This document shows, one piece after another, positions 26,579 through 34,504 of a DNA stretch of 64,000 nucleotides. This DNA is from UBA6912 sp963792895. Lineage in GTDB: Bacteria; Actinomycetota; Acidimicrobiia; Spongiisociales; UBA5794. The notes beneath the pieces are model-generated. The model saw nothing but the letters and a program-made list of their open reading frames with translations. It had not been told where the DNA came from and did no database searches. The position numbers were made by a program, and so were the translations under genes. Location of the stretch: positions 372,001 to 436,000 of the forward strand of contig CAWBYA010000007.1 in the NCBI GenBank assembly GCA_963792895.1. The letters run 5' to 3'. Every line of letters starts with the position of its first letter. The first letter of the stretch is position 1.

Positions 26579-27613
26579 CTACTGCCCGGTCGTGATCGAT
26601 CCGTCGACGATCCCGGCGACGGTGTCGTCGCCGAGCTGACGGATGTCGTCGGGCAGCGCGAAGTTCGGGTTGTACTCGATGACCTCGCCACCGTTCTCGA
26701 GGTTGACCTCGTAGATGGTGCCGCCGAGCTCTCCCTGACCGATCTTGTCGATGATGTCGCGCAGCACGACCTCCCACTTGTACACCTGGCTCGCCACGAC
26801 GATGTCGCCGAGGCTCGACTGGTTCGCTTGCGTGCCGAACCAGGGGATGCCCGCGTCGCTGGCGACGCTCACGGCACCGACGACCATCTGAGCGGTGCCG
26901 GTGAGAACGTCGGCACCGGCGGAGATCTGCGCCTGCGCAGCCTCTGATGCCAGGGCCACGTCGCTGAAGGATCCGGTGTAGTTGACGTTCACCGTCACGC
27001 CAGAGCCGTTGGCCTCGGCGCCCGCCTTGAACCCGTCCACGTACAGCTTTGCGTCACCGACCTCGACTGGGCCGATGATCCCGATGACCCCGCTCTCGCT
27101 CAATGCGGCAGCCATCACGCCCATCACGTAGCCGCCCTGATCCGATGCCGCCTCATACGAGTACACGTTGGCGAGGCCGAAAGTGTCGGCGGCCGTACCC
27201 CACGCAAAGGAGACCTCTGGGAAGTCGGGTGCGATCTCTTGCAGCGACCCGCCGTACTGCGAGCCGTGTGCGATCACGAGGTCGTAGCCCTGCGAGGCGT
27301 AGTCGCGGATGGCAGCAGCGGCGTCCTCGACGACGAAGGTACCGTCGGTCACGTCGACCTCGAGGTTGCTCATCTCGCCTTGGATCACCGTCACTGCATC
27401 GACGATCGACTGCGAGAATGCCAGGTCGTTGGATGCCGATGGCGCGACGATGGCGATGCGGAACGCCTCGCCGGCGGCGACCGTCGTCTGCCCGTCGGTG
27501 CCGCTGGGCTCTGCGACGGTGGTGGTTGCATCGTCGTCGCCTCCACAGGCGGCCACGAGCAACGCGAACGCCATGGCCAGGATGAGCCACGTCGATTTCG
27601 ATTTGTGCTTCAT
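26579..27613 (-). CDS. BMP family substrate-binding lipoprotein
   Basis: The 344-residue product starts at ATG 27613 (GAGGAGAAGC upstream) with a lipoprotein signal ending in lipobox VAAC, a short Thr/acidic linker, and a BMP/PnrA-type periplasmic-binding fold. Family segments include FRIAIVAPSASNDLAFSQS, DLVIAHGSQYGGSL, SYEAASDQGGYVMGVMAA, IGIIGPVEVGDAKLYVDGFKAG and GIPWFGTQANQSSLG. Characterised BMP-type proteins bind purine nucleosides, and some members bind other ligands. It sits mid-operon between permeases and ATPase. Confidence 0.93.
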   Translation of the reverse strand: MKHKSKSTWLILAMAFALLVAACGGDDDATTTVAEPSGTDGQTTVAAGEAFRIAIVAPSASNDLAFSQSIVDAVTVIQGEMSNLEVDVTDGTFVVEDAAAAIRDYASQGYDLVIAHGSQYGGSLQEIAPDFPEVSFAWGTAADTFGLANVYSYEAASDQGGYVMGVMAAALSESGVIGIIGPVEVGDAKLYVDGFKAGAEANGSGVTVNVNYTGSFSDVALASEAAQAQISAGADVLTGTAQMVVGAVSVASDAGIPWFGTQANQSSLGDIVVASQVYKWEVVLRDIIDKIGQGELGGTIYEVNLENGGEVIEYNPNFALPDDIRQLGDDTVAGIVDGSITTGQ

Positions 27614-27657
27614 GGTGCTTCTCCTCTTGGTTCCCGTTGCGGCATGCAGCGGATTGG

Positions 27658-28590
27658 TCAGGTTCCTCTCTTGAACGGCTTCGTCAGGGCGGCGGGTTGC
27701 CGGAAGCGGCGCGCCACGACGACGAGCGCAAGGATCGTGATGATGGCGGGAGCCATCGCGGCGATGTCCGACCAGCTCTGCGGGATGATCCCGAGCGTCT
27801 TGAACTGCAGGACGATGGCATTGACGAAACCGTACAGCAGAGCTCCCGCCATCACGCCGAGCGGCCGCCAAGCCCCGAAGTAGACGAGGGCGATGGCGAT
27901 GAACCCCTGGGCGTTCGTGAGGTTCTGCTGAAAGATGCCGAGATCGATCGCAAGGGTGGCGCCTGCGACGCCGGCGAGTGTGCCGCCGATGGTGACGGTT
28001 GCGTAGCGGACCTTGGCCACGCTCACGCCGACGCTGTCTGCCGCCTCCGGGTTCTCACCGACCGACCGGATCTTCATGCCGAACGTGGTCTTGTTGATGA
28101 TGAACATGCTCAACGGCACCAGGCCAAAGGCGAGGTAGACGATGATGCTGTGCTGGAACAGCATCTCCCCGATCCACGGGATGTCGCTGAGGCCGGGGAT
28201 ATCGACCTTGGGGAACTTGGGGATCGGCGTCGGCGTGCCGACGAGCCGCTGGAACAGCAGGTCGCTCATCCCCAGACCGAAGAGGTAGACCCCGATTCCG
28301 GATATGCCCTGCTCGGCGAGCAAGGTGACAGAGATGAGCGAAGATGCGAGACCCAGGAGAACGCCGACGCCGACCCCAACGGCGAGGCCAAGCCACACGT
28401 TGCCGGTCTGGAGCACTGCGTAATACCCGCCGAAGGCACCCAGCAGCATGATGCCGTCGACGCCGAGGTTGAGCACACCGCTGCGCTGTCCGTAGGTCTC
28501 GCCCAGCGATGCGAGCAGCAACGGCACGGCGAGCCGAATGCCCGATGCGACTGTGGCGATGAGGACGGCCTCGGTGAAGAACGAGCTCAT
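27658..28590 (-). CDS. ABC importer permease (second)
   Basis: A 310-residue multi-pass permease of the branched/nucleoside importer class, with family motifs GVLNLGVDGIMLLGAF and FGMKIRSVGENPEAADSVGVSV (the coupling segment that contacts the ATPase), and TLAGVAGATLAIDLG. It overlaps the upstream permease by four bases (ATGA at 28587-28590), so the two are translationally coupled and form the heteromeric pore. Confidence 0.93.
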   Translation of the reverse strand: MSSFFTEAVLIATVASGIRLAVPLLLASLGETYGQRSGVLNLGVDGIMLLGAFGGYYAVLQTGNVWLGLAVGVGVGVLLGLASSLISVTLLAEQGISGIGVYLFGLGMSDLLFQRLVGTPTPIPKFPKVDIPGLSDIPWIGEMLFQHSIIVYLAFGLVPLSMFIINKTTFGMKIRSVGENPEAADSVGVSVAKVRYATVTIGGTLAGVAGATLAIDLGIFQQNLTNAQGFIAIALVYFGAWRPLGVMAGALLYGFVNAIVLQFKTLGIIPQSWSDIAAMAPAIITILALVVVARRFRQPAALTKPFKRGT

Positions 28591-29762
28591 GGCTCGGCCT
28601 GCCCGTCGCCGCCGGGTGGAGACGCAGCCTTCGGGACGGGCGCTTCAGCCGCCAGCCGAGCCGCCGTCTCCGCTTGGGACCCCCGGTCTCGCAGGAGTTG
28701 CCGGTAGCGGTCGCTGGCGACGACGAAAACGACCACCAGTCCGTTGAGGGCGAGGATCAGCGCAGTCGGGACCTGCACGGCACGTTGGAGGGCGTTCCCG
28801 CCGACGAGGAGGCCACCGAACAGGAATGATGCCGGGATCGTCCACAGCGGATGAAGGCCGCCGAACAAGGCGGCCACGATGCCGTTGAAGCCTGCGCTTC
28901 CCGTGAAGCCCGCCGTCGATCCGTCTGTGACCATACGATGGCTCTCCGACCCGAAAACGAGGACGGCGCCGGCGAGGCCGCACATGGCGCCACTGAGGGT
29001 CATCGCAAGCACGATCGTGCGCTTGACCGGTATCCCAGCATATTGCGCAGCGTCTGTGCTCTGGCCTACGGCGCGAAGCCGGTACCCGACTGGTGTCCGC
29101 CACAACAGGACGTACGCTGCAACAGCGGCGAGAACGGCGATCAGTGGGCCGACGTGCAACCTCCCGCTGCCAAACAGGAGCGGGAGATCGGCGCCCTCCT
29201 GGAGCCGGGCAGTCTGCGGGATGCGCGTCCCGCGCTCGATCTCGCCGGGATCGAGCATCGGGCCGCGCAGGAGGAAGTTCATGAGCTGGACGGCAACGAC
29301 GTTCAGCATGATCGTGCTCAGGATCTCGTTGACGCCGTAATAGGCTTTCAACGCACCGGGGAGCGCACCCCACAAGGCGCCGCCGATGACGCCGGCGATC
29401 ATCACGGTCGGCAGCATGACGGCCGCCGGCCAATCCGGCAGAGCCAGTGCGACGCTCGTGGCCAGCAACGCGCCCGCAACCATCTGGCCCTCGCCGCCGA
29501 TGTTGATGACGTTGGCGCGGAAGGCGATGGTGATGCCCACGCCGACGAAGAGGAGCGGGGTCGCTTTCAGCGCCGTAGCGGTCAGTGCCTCGCCGCTGCC
29601 GAATGCTCCATCGAGCATTGCGGCGAAGCCCTCGGTCGGGCTTGCGTCGAGCACGATGAGCATGATCGCCCCGATGATGAGGGCAGCGACCACGGCCGCG
29701 ATTGGCACCAAGTAGGCGATGTAGCGGGATCGAGCGCGTAGGCCGCTGTTGGCCGCCGTCAT
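28587..29762 (-). CDS. ABC importer permease (first)
   Basis: The first gene of the importer operon, 391 residues, with about eight hydrophobic segments. It carries NVINIGGEGQMVAGAL, VNEILSTIMLNVVAVQLMNFL and the coupling-helix region VGYRLRAVGQSTDAAQYAGI typical of nucleoside/simple-sugar permeases. The C-terminus after about residue 350 is a soluble Ala/Pro tail. A TTGACA (minus strand, 29831-29836) lies about 70 bp upstream as a possible -35, but a matching -10 is not clear. Confidence 0.92.
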   Translation of the reverse strand: MTAANSGLRARSRYIAYLVPIAAVVAALIIGAIMLIVLDASPTEGFAAMLDGAFGSGEALTATALKATPLLFVGVGITIAFRANVINIGGEGQMVAGALLATSVALALPDWPAAVMLPTVMIAGVIGGALWGALPGALKAYYGVNEILSTIMLNVVAVQLMNFLLRGPMLDPGEIERGTRIPQTARLQEGADLPLLFGSGRLHVGPLIAVLAAVAAYVLLWRTPVGYRLRAVGQSTDAAQYAGIPVKRTIVLAMTLSGAMCGLAGAVLVFGSESHRMVTDGSTAGFTGSAGFNGIVAALFGGLHPLWTIPASFLFGGLLVGGNALQRAVQVPTALILALNGLVVVFVVASDRYRQLLRDRGSQAETAARLAAEAPVPKAASPPGGDGQAEP

Positions 29763-29919
29763 GTCACGCCGTTCCCGCTCGCACGTCTGCTCCCGTCCGC
29801 CGTGCTGGGATGCCCCGACAACTTACAAAATGTCAAGGCGCTCCCGCCAACTATGGCTGACCAAGGCGGCCCGACTAGGGCCGTTCGGCCCCCCGTCCCG
29901 CTCCCGGCGGGTCTACCCC

Positions 29920-30288
29920 TCACGGGACTCGCGCCTGCGACAAGTAGTTGTAGACGGTGATCCGGCTGACCCCCATCCGATCGGCGATGTCGTCGATGGA
30001 CTTGCGGAGCAAGAACGCTCCTTGTTCGTCGAGCATGCGGATGGCCTGCTGCTTGGCCGTGCGGCTGAGGTCTGCGAGCGGCGCTCCCAGCTCGCTCTCG
30101 ATGTGGTCGACCATCCGGTCCAGTGCGTCGTTCAGCGAACCGAGCCTGATCCCGCCGATGGTTGCCCCTTCCCAGTCGACGGAGATGTCGCCGGTGTCGA
30201 TGTCGGCCGGAGCGATGACCTCGCCCCCAACGATCGCAAGCAGCGGTTCGATGGCAGCGAAGACGGGGTGAGGGTTTGGCTCGGCCAT
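29920..30288 (-). CDS. YheO/DauR-like HTH regulator (short form)
   Basis: A 122-residue protein. Its C-terminal half (KQQAIRMLDEQGAFLLRKSIDDIADRMGVSRITVYNYL) matches the YheO/DauR helix-turn-helix family, with the recognition helix VSRITVYNYL. The N-terminal half is a shortened version of the PAS-like domain that is about 110 residues in full members. It overlaps nothing: only one base separates its start from the stop of the thiamine-binding gene. Between the importer operon and xdhD, on the importer strand, it is a candidate local regulator of purine genes. Confidence 0.75.
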   Translation of the reverse strand: MAEPNPHPVFAAIEPLLAIVGGEVIAPADIDTGDISVDWEGATIGGIRLGSLNDALDRMVDHIESELGAPLADLSRTAKQQAIRMLDEQGAFLLRKSIDDIADRMGVSRITVYNYLSQARVP

Positions 30289-30289
30289 G

Positions 30290-30526
30290 TCACACGTCGA
30301 ACTCGATCTGGAGCGACACTCGGTTGGCCCCGGCGTCATGGGCCGCAGTGAGCAGTGCGGTGACCGCCGCAACGACGGTGTCGGCCGGGCCGGCGAAGCT
30401 CGTAGCGAACGGGCCGACCGCCGGGTCGAACCCCATCTGCCGCACGGCGTCGACGGCCGCAACCACGTGTGGCCCCGGCTGCCCGTCGACGAATGGCTCG
30501 ACGGTGAACTCGGCCCGTGCCCGCAT
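30290..30526 (-). CDS. Thiamine-binding (MTH1187/YkoF-type) small protein
   Basis: A 78-residue ferredoxin-like protein with the family segment VEPFVDGQPGPHVVAAVDAVR and a C-terminal ANRVSLQIEF strand. Proteins of this type (DUF77) bind thiamine or its pyrimidine part, and multimers are common. It directly precedes the YheO-like gene and is divergent from xdhD, with a 140-bp shared upstream region. Whether it senses a purine-related pyrimidine or imidazole ligand here is unknown. Confidence 0.72.
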   Translation of the reverse strand: MRARAEFTVEPFVDGQPGPHVVAAVDAVRQMGFDPAVGPFATSFAGPADTVVAAVTALLTAAHDAGANRVSLQIEFDV

Positions 30527-30666
30527 CCTTCTCCCGCGCTCGTTGCGCCGATGCTATCGCCGGGGAGGCGGCCCGCGCATGTTCCACCAACGAGAGCCCT
30601 TGACAGATTGTTAAGCGAGGCGCTTCGTGGCAAAGTGGAACGGTGCGAGGACTCGGAGAGGCTGAC

Positions 30667-33252
30667 ATGACGATGACACCCACCGAAGCGACCGAATTCA
30701 CCGTCAACGGTGCCTCGGTCACGGTCCGCACCAGCCACCCCCACCTCCTGGCTGCGCTGCGCGAAGAGCTCGATGTGACCTCGCCGAAGGACGGCTGCTC
30801 CCCGTCGGGTCAGTGTGGAGCGTGCACGGTCCTTCTCGACGGCAAGCCGATCCAGAGCTGCCTCGTGTCGATGGAGAAGGCCGAGGGCAAGGACGTCACC
30901 ACGCTCGAGGGTTTCCCGGTCGAGGAGCGCGCCAGGCTCGCGGGCGCCTTTGCCGCAACCGGTGCGCTCCAGTGCGGGTTCTGCACGCCCGGCATCTTGG
31001 TGAGGACCAAGGCCCTGCTCGATCAGAAGGGCAAGGATCTCACCAGGGAGACGGCGGCCGGTCGCCTCGGCGGCCACCTCTGCCGATGCACGGGTTACAC
31101 GAAGATCTTCGAAGCGATCGAGATGCTGCGCGACGACGTCGTCATCGAAGCGCCGTCGCTCCCGAACGGCATCGGGGACCGCGGCAAGAAGTACGAGGCC
31201 GAGGAGCTCGCGCTCGGCGACCGGGGGTACATCGACGACATGCGGGTCCCCGGCATGCTCCACGCCGCACTCCGCCTCGCCGACCACGCACGAGCCGACG
31301 TGCTGCGTATCGACACAGGGCCTGCACTCGCCGTCGGGGGCGTCATCGCGGTGTACACCGCAGCGGACATCCCGGGTGTCCAGCGAGTCGGCATCATCCA
31401 CAAGGACTGGCCGGTGATGATCGGAGAAGGGCAACGGACCTCGTATCTCGGCGATGTCCTTGCCGTCGTCGTGGCCGAGGACGTGCAGACCGCACGCGCT
31501 GCCGCCGACCTGATCGACATCGACTATCGCGAGCTCAAGGTCTACGCCGACGCCGACAGCGCGCTCGCCGCAGACGAGGACGTGGTCTGGGGACTCGACG
31601 GCAACGTGCTGTCGCGGTCCGTGTACACACGAGGCGACGTCGATGGGGCACTCGCGTCGTGCACCCACACGGTCTCGGAGACCTTCACCACCCAGCGGGT
31701 CGAGCACGCCTTCTTGGAGCCGGAGTCGACCCTCGCCGTGCCCCACGAGGACGGCTCGCTGATGGTGTACTCCGGAGGGCAGGGCGTCTGGGATGACCGC
31801 GACCAGATCGCCGACATGCTCGCCGTCGACAAGGACCGGATCACGGTGGAGCTGGTCTCGAACGGTGGGGCCTTCGGGGGCAAAGAGGACATGTCCAACC
31901 AAGGCCATGCCGCCCTCGCCGCCTTCCTCCTCGGCAAGCCGGTGAAGTGCACGCTCACGCGACCCCAGTCGCTGCTGATGCACGCCAAGCGCCATCCGAT
32001 TCGGATCGAGGCAACCGCCGGGTGTGACGAGAACGGCAAGCTCCTCGCCTATCGCGCCCGCATGATCGGCGACAGCGGGCCGTACGCGTCGGTCGGGATG
32101 AAGGTGCTCGAGCGGGCGGCGGGCCACGCCAGCGGCCCCTACGAGATCCCCAACATCGACGTGGCAGCCGTCGCCGTGCGCACCAACAACCCGGTCTGCG
32201 GTGCCTTCAGGGGCTTCGGCGCCAACCAGGCGCAATTCGCTACAGAGGGCATGCTCGACAGGCTCGCGGACGAGGTGGGGATCAGCGGTTGGGAGATTCG
32301 GAGCCGCAACGTCGTGGAGCCCGGCGACGTGTGGGGCCCGGGCCAGATCATGGACGACGGGTGCCTCGGGGCACGGCAATGCCTCGATGCGGTCAAGCCC
32401 GCCTACGACGAGGCCCGCACCGCCGGCAAAGCGGTCGGCCTCGGCCTCGCCCTCAAGAACTCGGGCCTCGGCAACGGCTTCCTCGAGATCGCCAAGGCCG
32501 TTGTGCGGTTCGACGACGAGGGTGGCGTCGAGGTGCGCCACTGCTGGACCGAGATGGGCCAGGGGGTACACACCGTCGCCCTTCAGGTGGCCGTCGAGGA
32601 GCTCGGCGTTGCACCCGAGAAGGTGCGGGTCGTCGTCGATACGAGCCGTGAGCTCGGTGCGGGCCAGACCACAGGATCGCGGGGCACGCTCATGGGCGCC
32701 GGCTCCGTCGCCGATGCGTGCCGTGTCGCCAACGAAGCAGGCTGTGAGCCCAACGTCGACTACGTCGGCGAGTACCGCGTCGACTGGACGAACTCGCTCG
32801 AGGAGGGCCTCGAGAATCCGATCATCCACTCGGCGTTCGGCTACGCCGCCCAGCTCGTCATCGCCGACAAGGAAACCGGCGCCATCGAGAGGGTCGTTGC
32901 CGTCCACGACGTCGGCAGGGCCATCAACCCGACGTTGTGCGAAGGGCAGATCGAAGGTGCCGTCCACATGGGCCTCGGGTATGCCCTCACGGAGGACTTC
33001 CCGACTGACGACAGGGCCATGCCTACCAACATGACGCTGCGCAGCCTCGGCATCCTGCGGGCCAAGGACATTCCGGCCATCGAGGTCATGCTGGTGGAGG
33101 CGCCGCAGCCTGGAGCCCCCTACGGCGTGAAGGGCGTCGGCGAGATCGGACTCGTCCCTACCGCCGGCGCCGTTGCCGCAGCATTCCACGACGTGGACGG
33201 GATTCGCCGCAACCGATTGCCGATGAGCCCGCCACAGCCGGCGGTGTCGTGA
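30667..33252 (+). CDS. xdhD: XdhD-type molybdenum hydroxylase (fused 2Fe-2S and Mo domains)
   Basis: An 861-residue protein. Residues about 40-145 bind two 2Fe-2S clusters (CSPSGQCGAC and CGFCTPG...CRCTGY). The rest is the molybdopterin catalytic domain with NGGAFGGKEDMSNQGHAAL, NPVCGAFRGFGANQAQ, TEMGQGVHTVAL and GVKGVGEIGLVP (catalytic Glu). The fusion without an FAD domain and the GGKEDMS segment match E. coli XdhD and selenium-dependent xanthine dehydrogenases, in which selenium is a cofactor and not selenocysteine; there is no in-frame TGA. ATG 30667 follows GGAGAG. It is the first gene of xdhD-ssnA-ygfK. A TTGACA at 30600-30605 is the best -35. Confidence 0.92.
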   Translation: MTMTPTEATEFTVNGASVTVRTSHPHLLAALREELDVTSPKDGCSPSGQCGACTVLLDGKPIQSCLVSMEKAEGKDVTTLEGFPVEERARLAGAFAATGALQCGFCTPGILVRTKALLDQKGKDLTRETAAGRLGGHLCRCTGYTKIFEAIEMLRDDVVIEAPSLPNGIGDRGKKYEAEELALGDRGYIDDMRVPGMLHAALRLADHARADVLRIDTGPALAVGGVIAVYTAADIPGVQRVGIIHKDWPVMIGEGQRTSYLGDVLAVVVAEDVQTARAAADLIDIDYRELKVYADADSALAADEDVVWGLDGNVLSRSVYTRGDVDGALASCTHTVSETFTTQRVEHAFLEPESTLAVPHEDGSLMVYSGGQGVWDDRDQIADMLAVDKDRITVELVSNGGAFGGKEDMSNQGHAALAAFLLGKPVKCTLTRPQSLLMHAKRHPIRIEATAGCDENGKLLAYRARMIGDSGPYASVGMKVLERAAGHASGPYEIPNIDVAAVAVRTNNPVCGAFRGFGANQAQFATEGMLDRLADEVGISGWEIRSRNVVEPGDVWGPGQIMDDGCLGARQCLDAVKPAYDEARTAGKAVGLGLALKNSGLGNGFLEIAKAVVRFDDEGGVEVRHCWTEMGQGVHTVALQVAVEELGVAPEKVRVVVDTSRELGAGQTTGSRGTLMGAGSVADACRVANEAGCEPNVDYVGEYRVDWTNSLEEGLENPIIHSAFGYAAQLVIADKETGAIERVVAVHDVGRAINPTLCEGQIEGAVHMGLGYALTEDFPTDDRAMPTNMTLRSLGILRAKDIPAIEVMLVEAPQPGAPYGVKGVGEIGLVPTAGAVAAAFHDVDGIRRNRLPMSPPQPAVS

Positions 33253-33471
33253 GAGTCGACGTCGGCTCGCATCGCTCCCGGCCGGGTTCTCGCCCGTCCG
33301 GGCCATACGGCCCTCCCGGCCGATCGCACCCTTGTCTACGGTTGATCGCATCCGGTATCCGGCCGATCGGCGTGTCGGCGAACCAAACGGAGGAGGCGGA
33401 TATCGCAGCGCATCGTGTCGTGCGTCACCTCGGCAGTGACGAACGTGTCGAACTCGGCGGGAGGTAGCCCC

Positions 33472-34494
33472 ATGTCCGCAGTCACCCCTGGCCTCGTCTG
33501 CGCCCACCACCATCTCTACTCGGCGCTGGCGCGCGGCATGCCGGCGCCACCGAAAACGCCGACCAACTTCCAGGAGATCCTGGAGCAGGTGTGGTGGCGG
33601 CTCGACACGGCGCTCGATCTCGAGATGATCCGCTGGTCGGCGATGCTCGGCGCCCTCGAGGCGCTGGAGAACGGGACCACGGCGATCGTCGACCACCACG
33701 AGTCGCCAAACGCCATCGAAGGCAGCCTCGACGTGATCGCCGAGGCATGCGCCGAGGTCGGGGTGCGGCTGCTCGTCGCCTACGGCATCACCGACCGCCA
33801 CGGTCACGATGGCGCCGTGCGCGGGCTGGCCGAGAACGAGCGGTTCATCAGGGCCGGGGGTCCGGGCATGGTCGGCATCCACGCCGCGTTCACGTGCAGC
33901 GACGAGTCGCTGGAAACGGCGGCTGGGCTCGCCGCAGATCTCGGTGTCGGTGTGCACATCCACGTGTGCGAAGGGGTCGGCGACATCGATGCTCCGCAGC
34001 GGCTCGAAGGCCTCACCCGGGACGACTGGCTGCTCAGCCATTGCGTCCACCTCCCGACCGATCACACGCTGAAGGGCACGATCCTCCACAACCCCATGTC
34101 GAACCTCAACAATGCCGTCGGCTACGCAGACCCGGCCCGATTCGCCAACCCCGTAGCGCTCGGCACGGACGGCATCGGCGGCAACGTGCTCGAGGCATTC
34201 CGACTGGCCTACGTGATGCAGCGTTCGGTCGATGTCACGGTTGGGCCGGATCCAGCATGGAAGTGGCTCGAAACCGGCTGGGACCTCATCCCTGAGGCCC
34301 GCAACGATCAGGTCACCTGGTCCTACGACCCGATGGACCCGTGGCATATCGCATTCACCCCGGGCATCCGGCCGGTGGAGATCGAGGTGAACGGCGAGGT
34401 CGTCTTCACCGACGGCACGCCGACTCGAGTCGATGCCGCCGAGGTCCGTGCCAAAGCCGGAGAACAGGCAGCCCGGCTCCACGCCAAGCTCTAG
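33472..34494 (+). CDS. ssnA: SsnA-type aminohydrolase, unusually short N-terminus
   Basis: A 340-residue amidohydrolase-superfamily protein similar to E. coli SsnA. It has TPGLVCAHHHLYSALARGM (HxH metal motif), VWWRLDTALD, GTTAIVDHHESP, GVHIHVCEGVGD, ILHNPMSNLNNAVGY and VALGTDGIGGN (metal Asp). ATG 33472 follows GGGAGG. E. coli SsnA has about 55 residues before the equivalent HHH motif; here only about 9 are in frame, although 33253-33471 in another frame contains RVELGGR, which resembles the missing strand. A frame break or true truncation is possible. SsnA is needed for anaerobic purine use; its exact substrate is not settled to my knowledge. Confidence 0.88.
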   Translation: MSAVTPGLVCAHHHLYSALARGMPAPPKTPTNFQEILEQVWWRLDTALDLEMIRWSAMLGALEALENGTTAIVDHHESPNAIEGSLDVIAEACAEVGVRLLVAYGITDRHGHDGAVRGLAENERFIRAGGPGMVGIHAAFTCSDESLETAAGLAADLGVGVHIHVCEGVGDIDAPQRLEGLTRDDWLLSHCVHLPTDHTLKGTILHNPMSNLNNAVGYADPARFANPVALGTDGIGGNVLEAFRLAYVMQRSVDVTVGPDPAWKWLETGWDLIPEARNDQVTWSYDPMDPWHIAFTPGIRPVEIEVNGEVVFTDGTPTRVDAAEVRAKAGEQAARLHAKL

Positions 34495-34504
34495 GAGGTC
34501 ACCC

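Noticed and set aside
30667..33252. Selenocysteine in the XdhD-type enzyme
   Set aside because: The frame has no internal TGA. Selenium in this family is a separate cofactor, so the sequence itself cannot show it.
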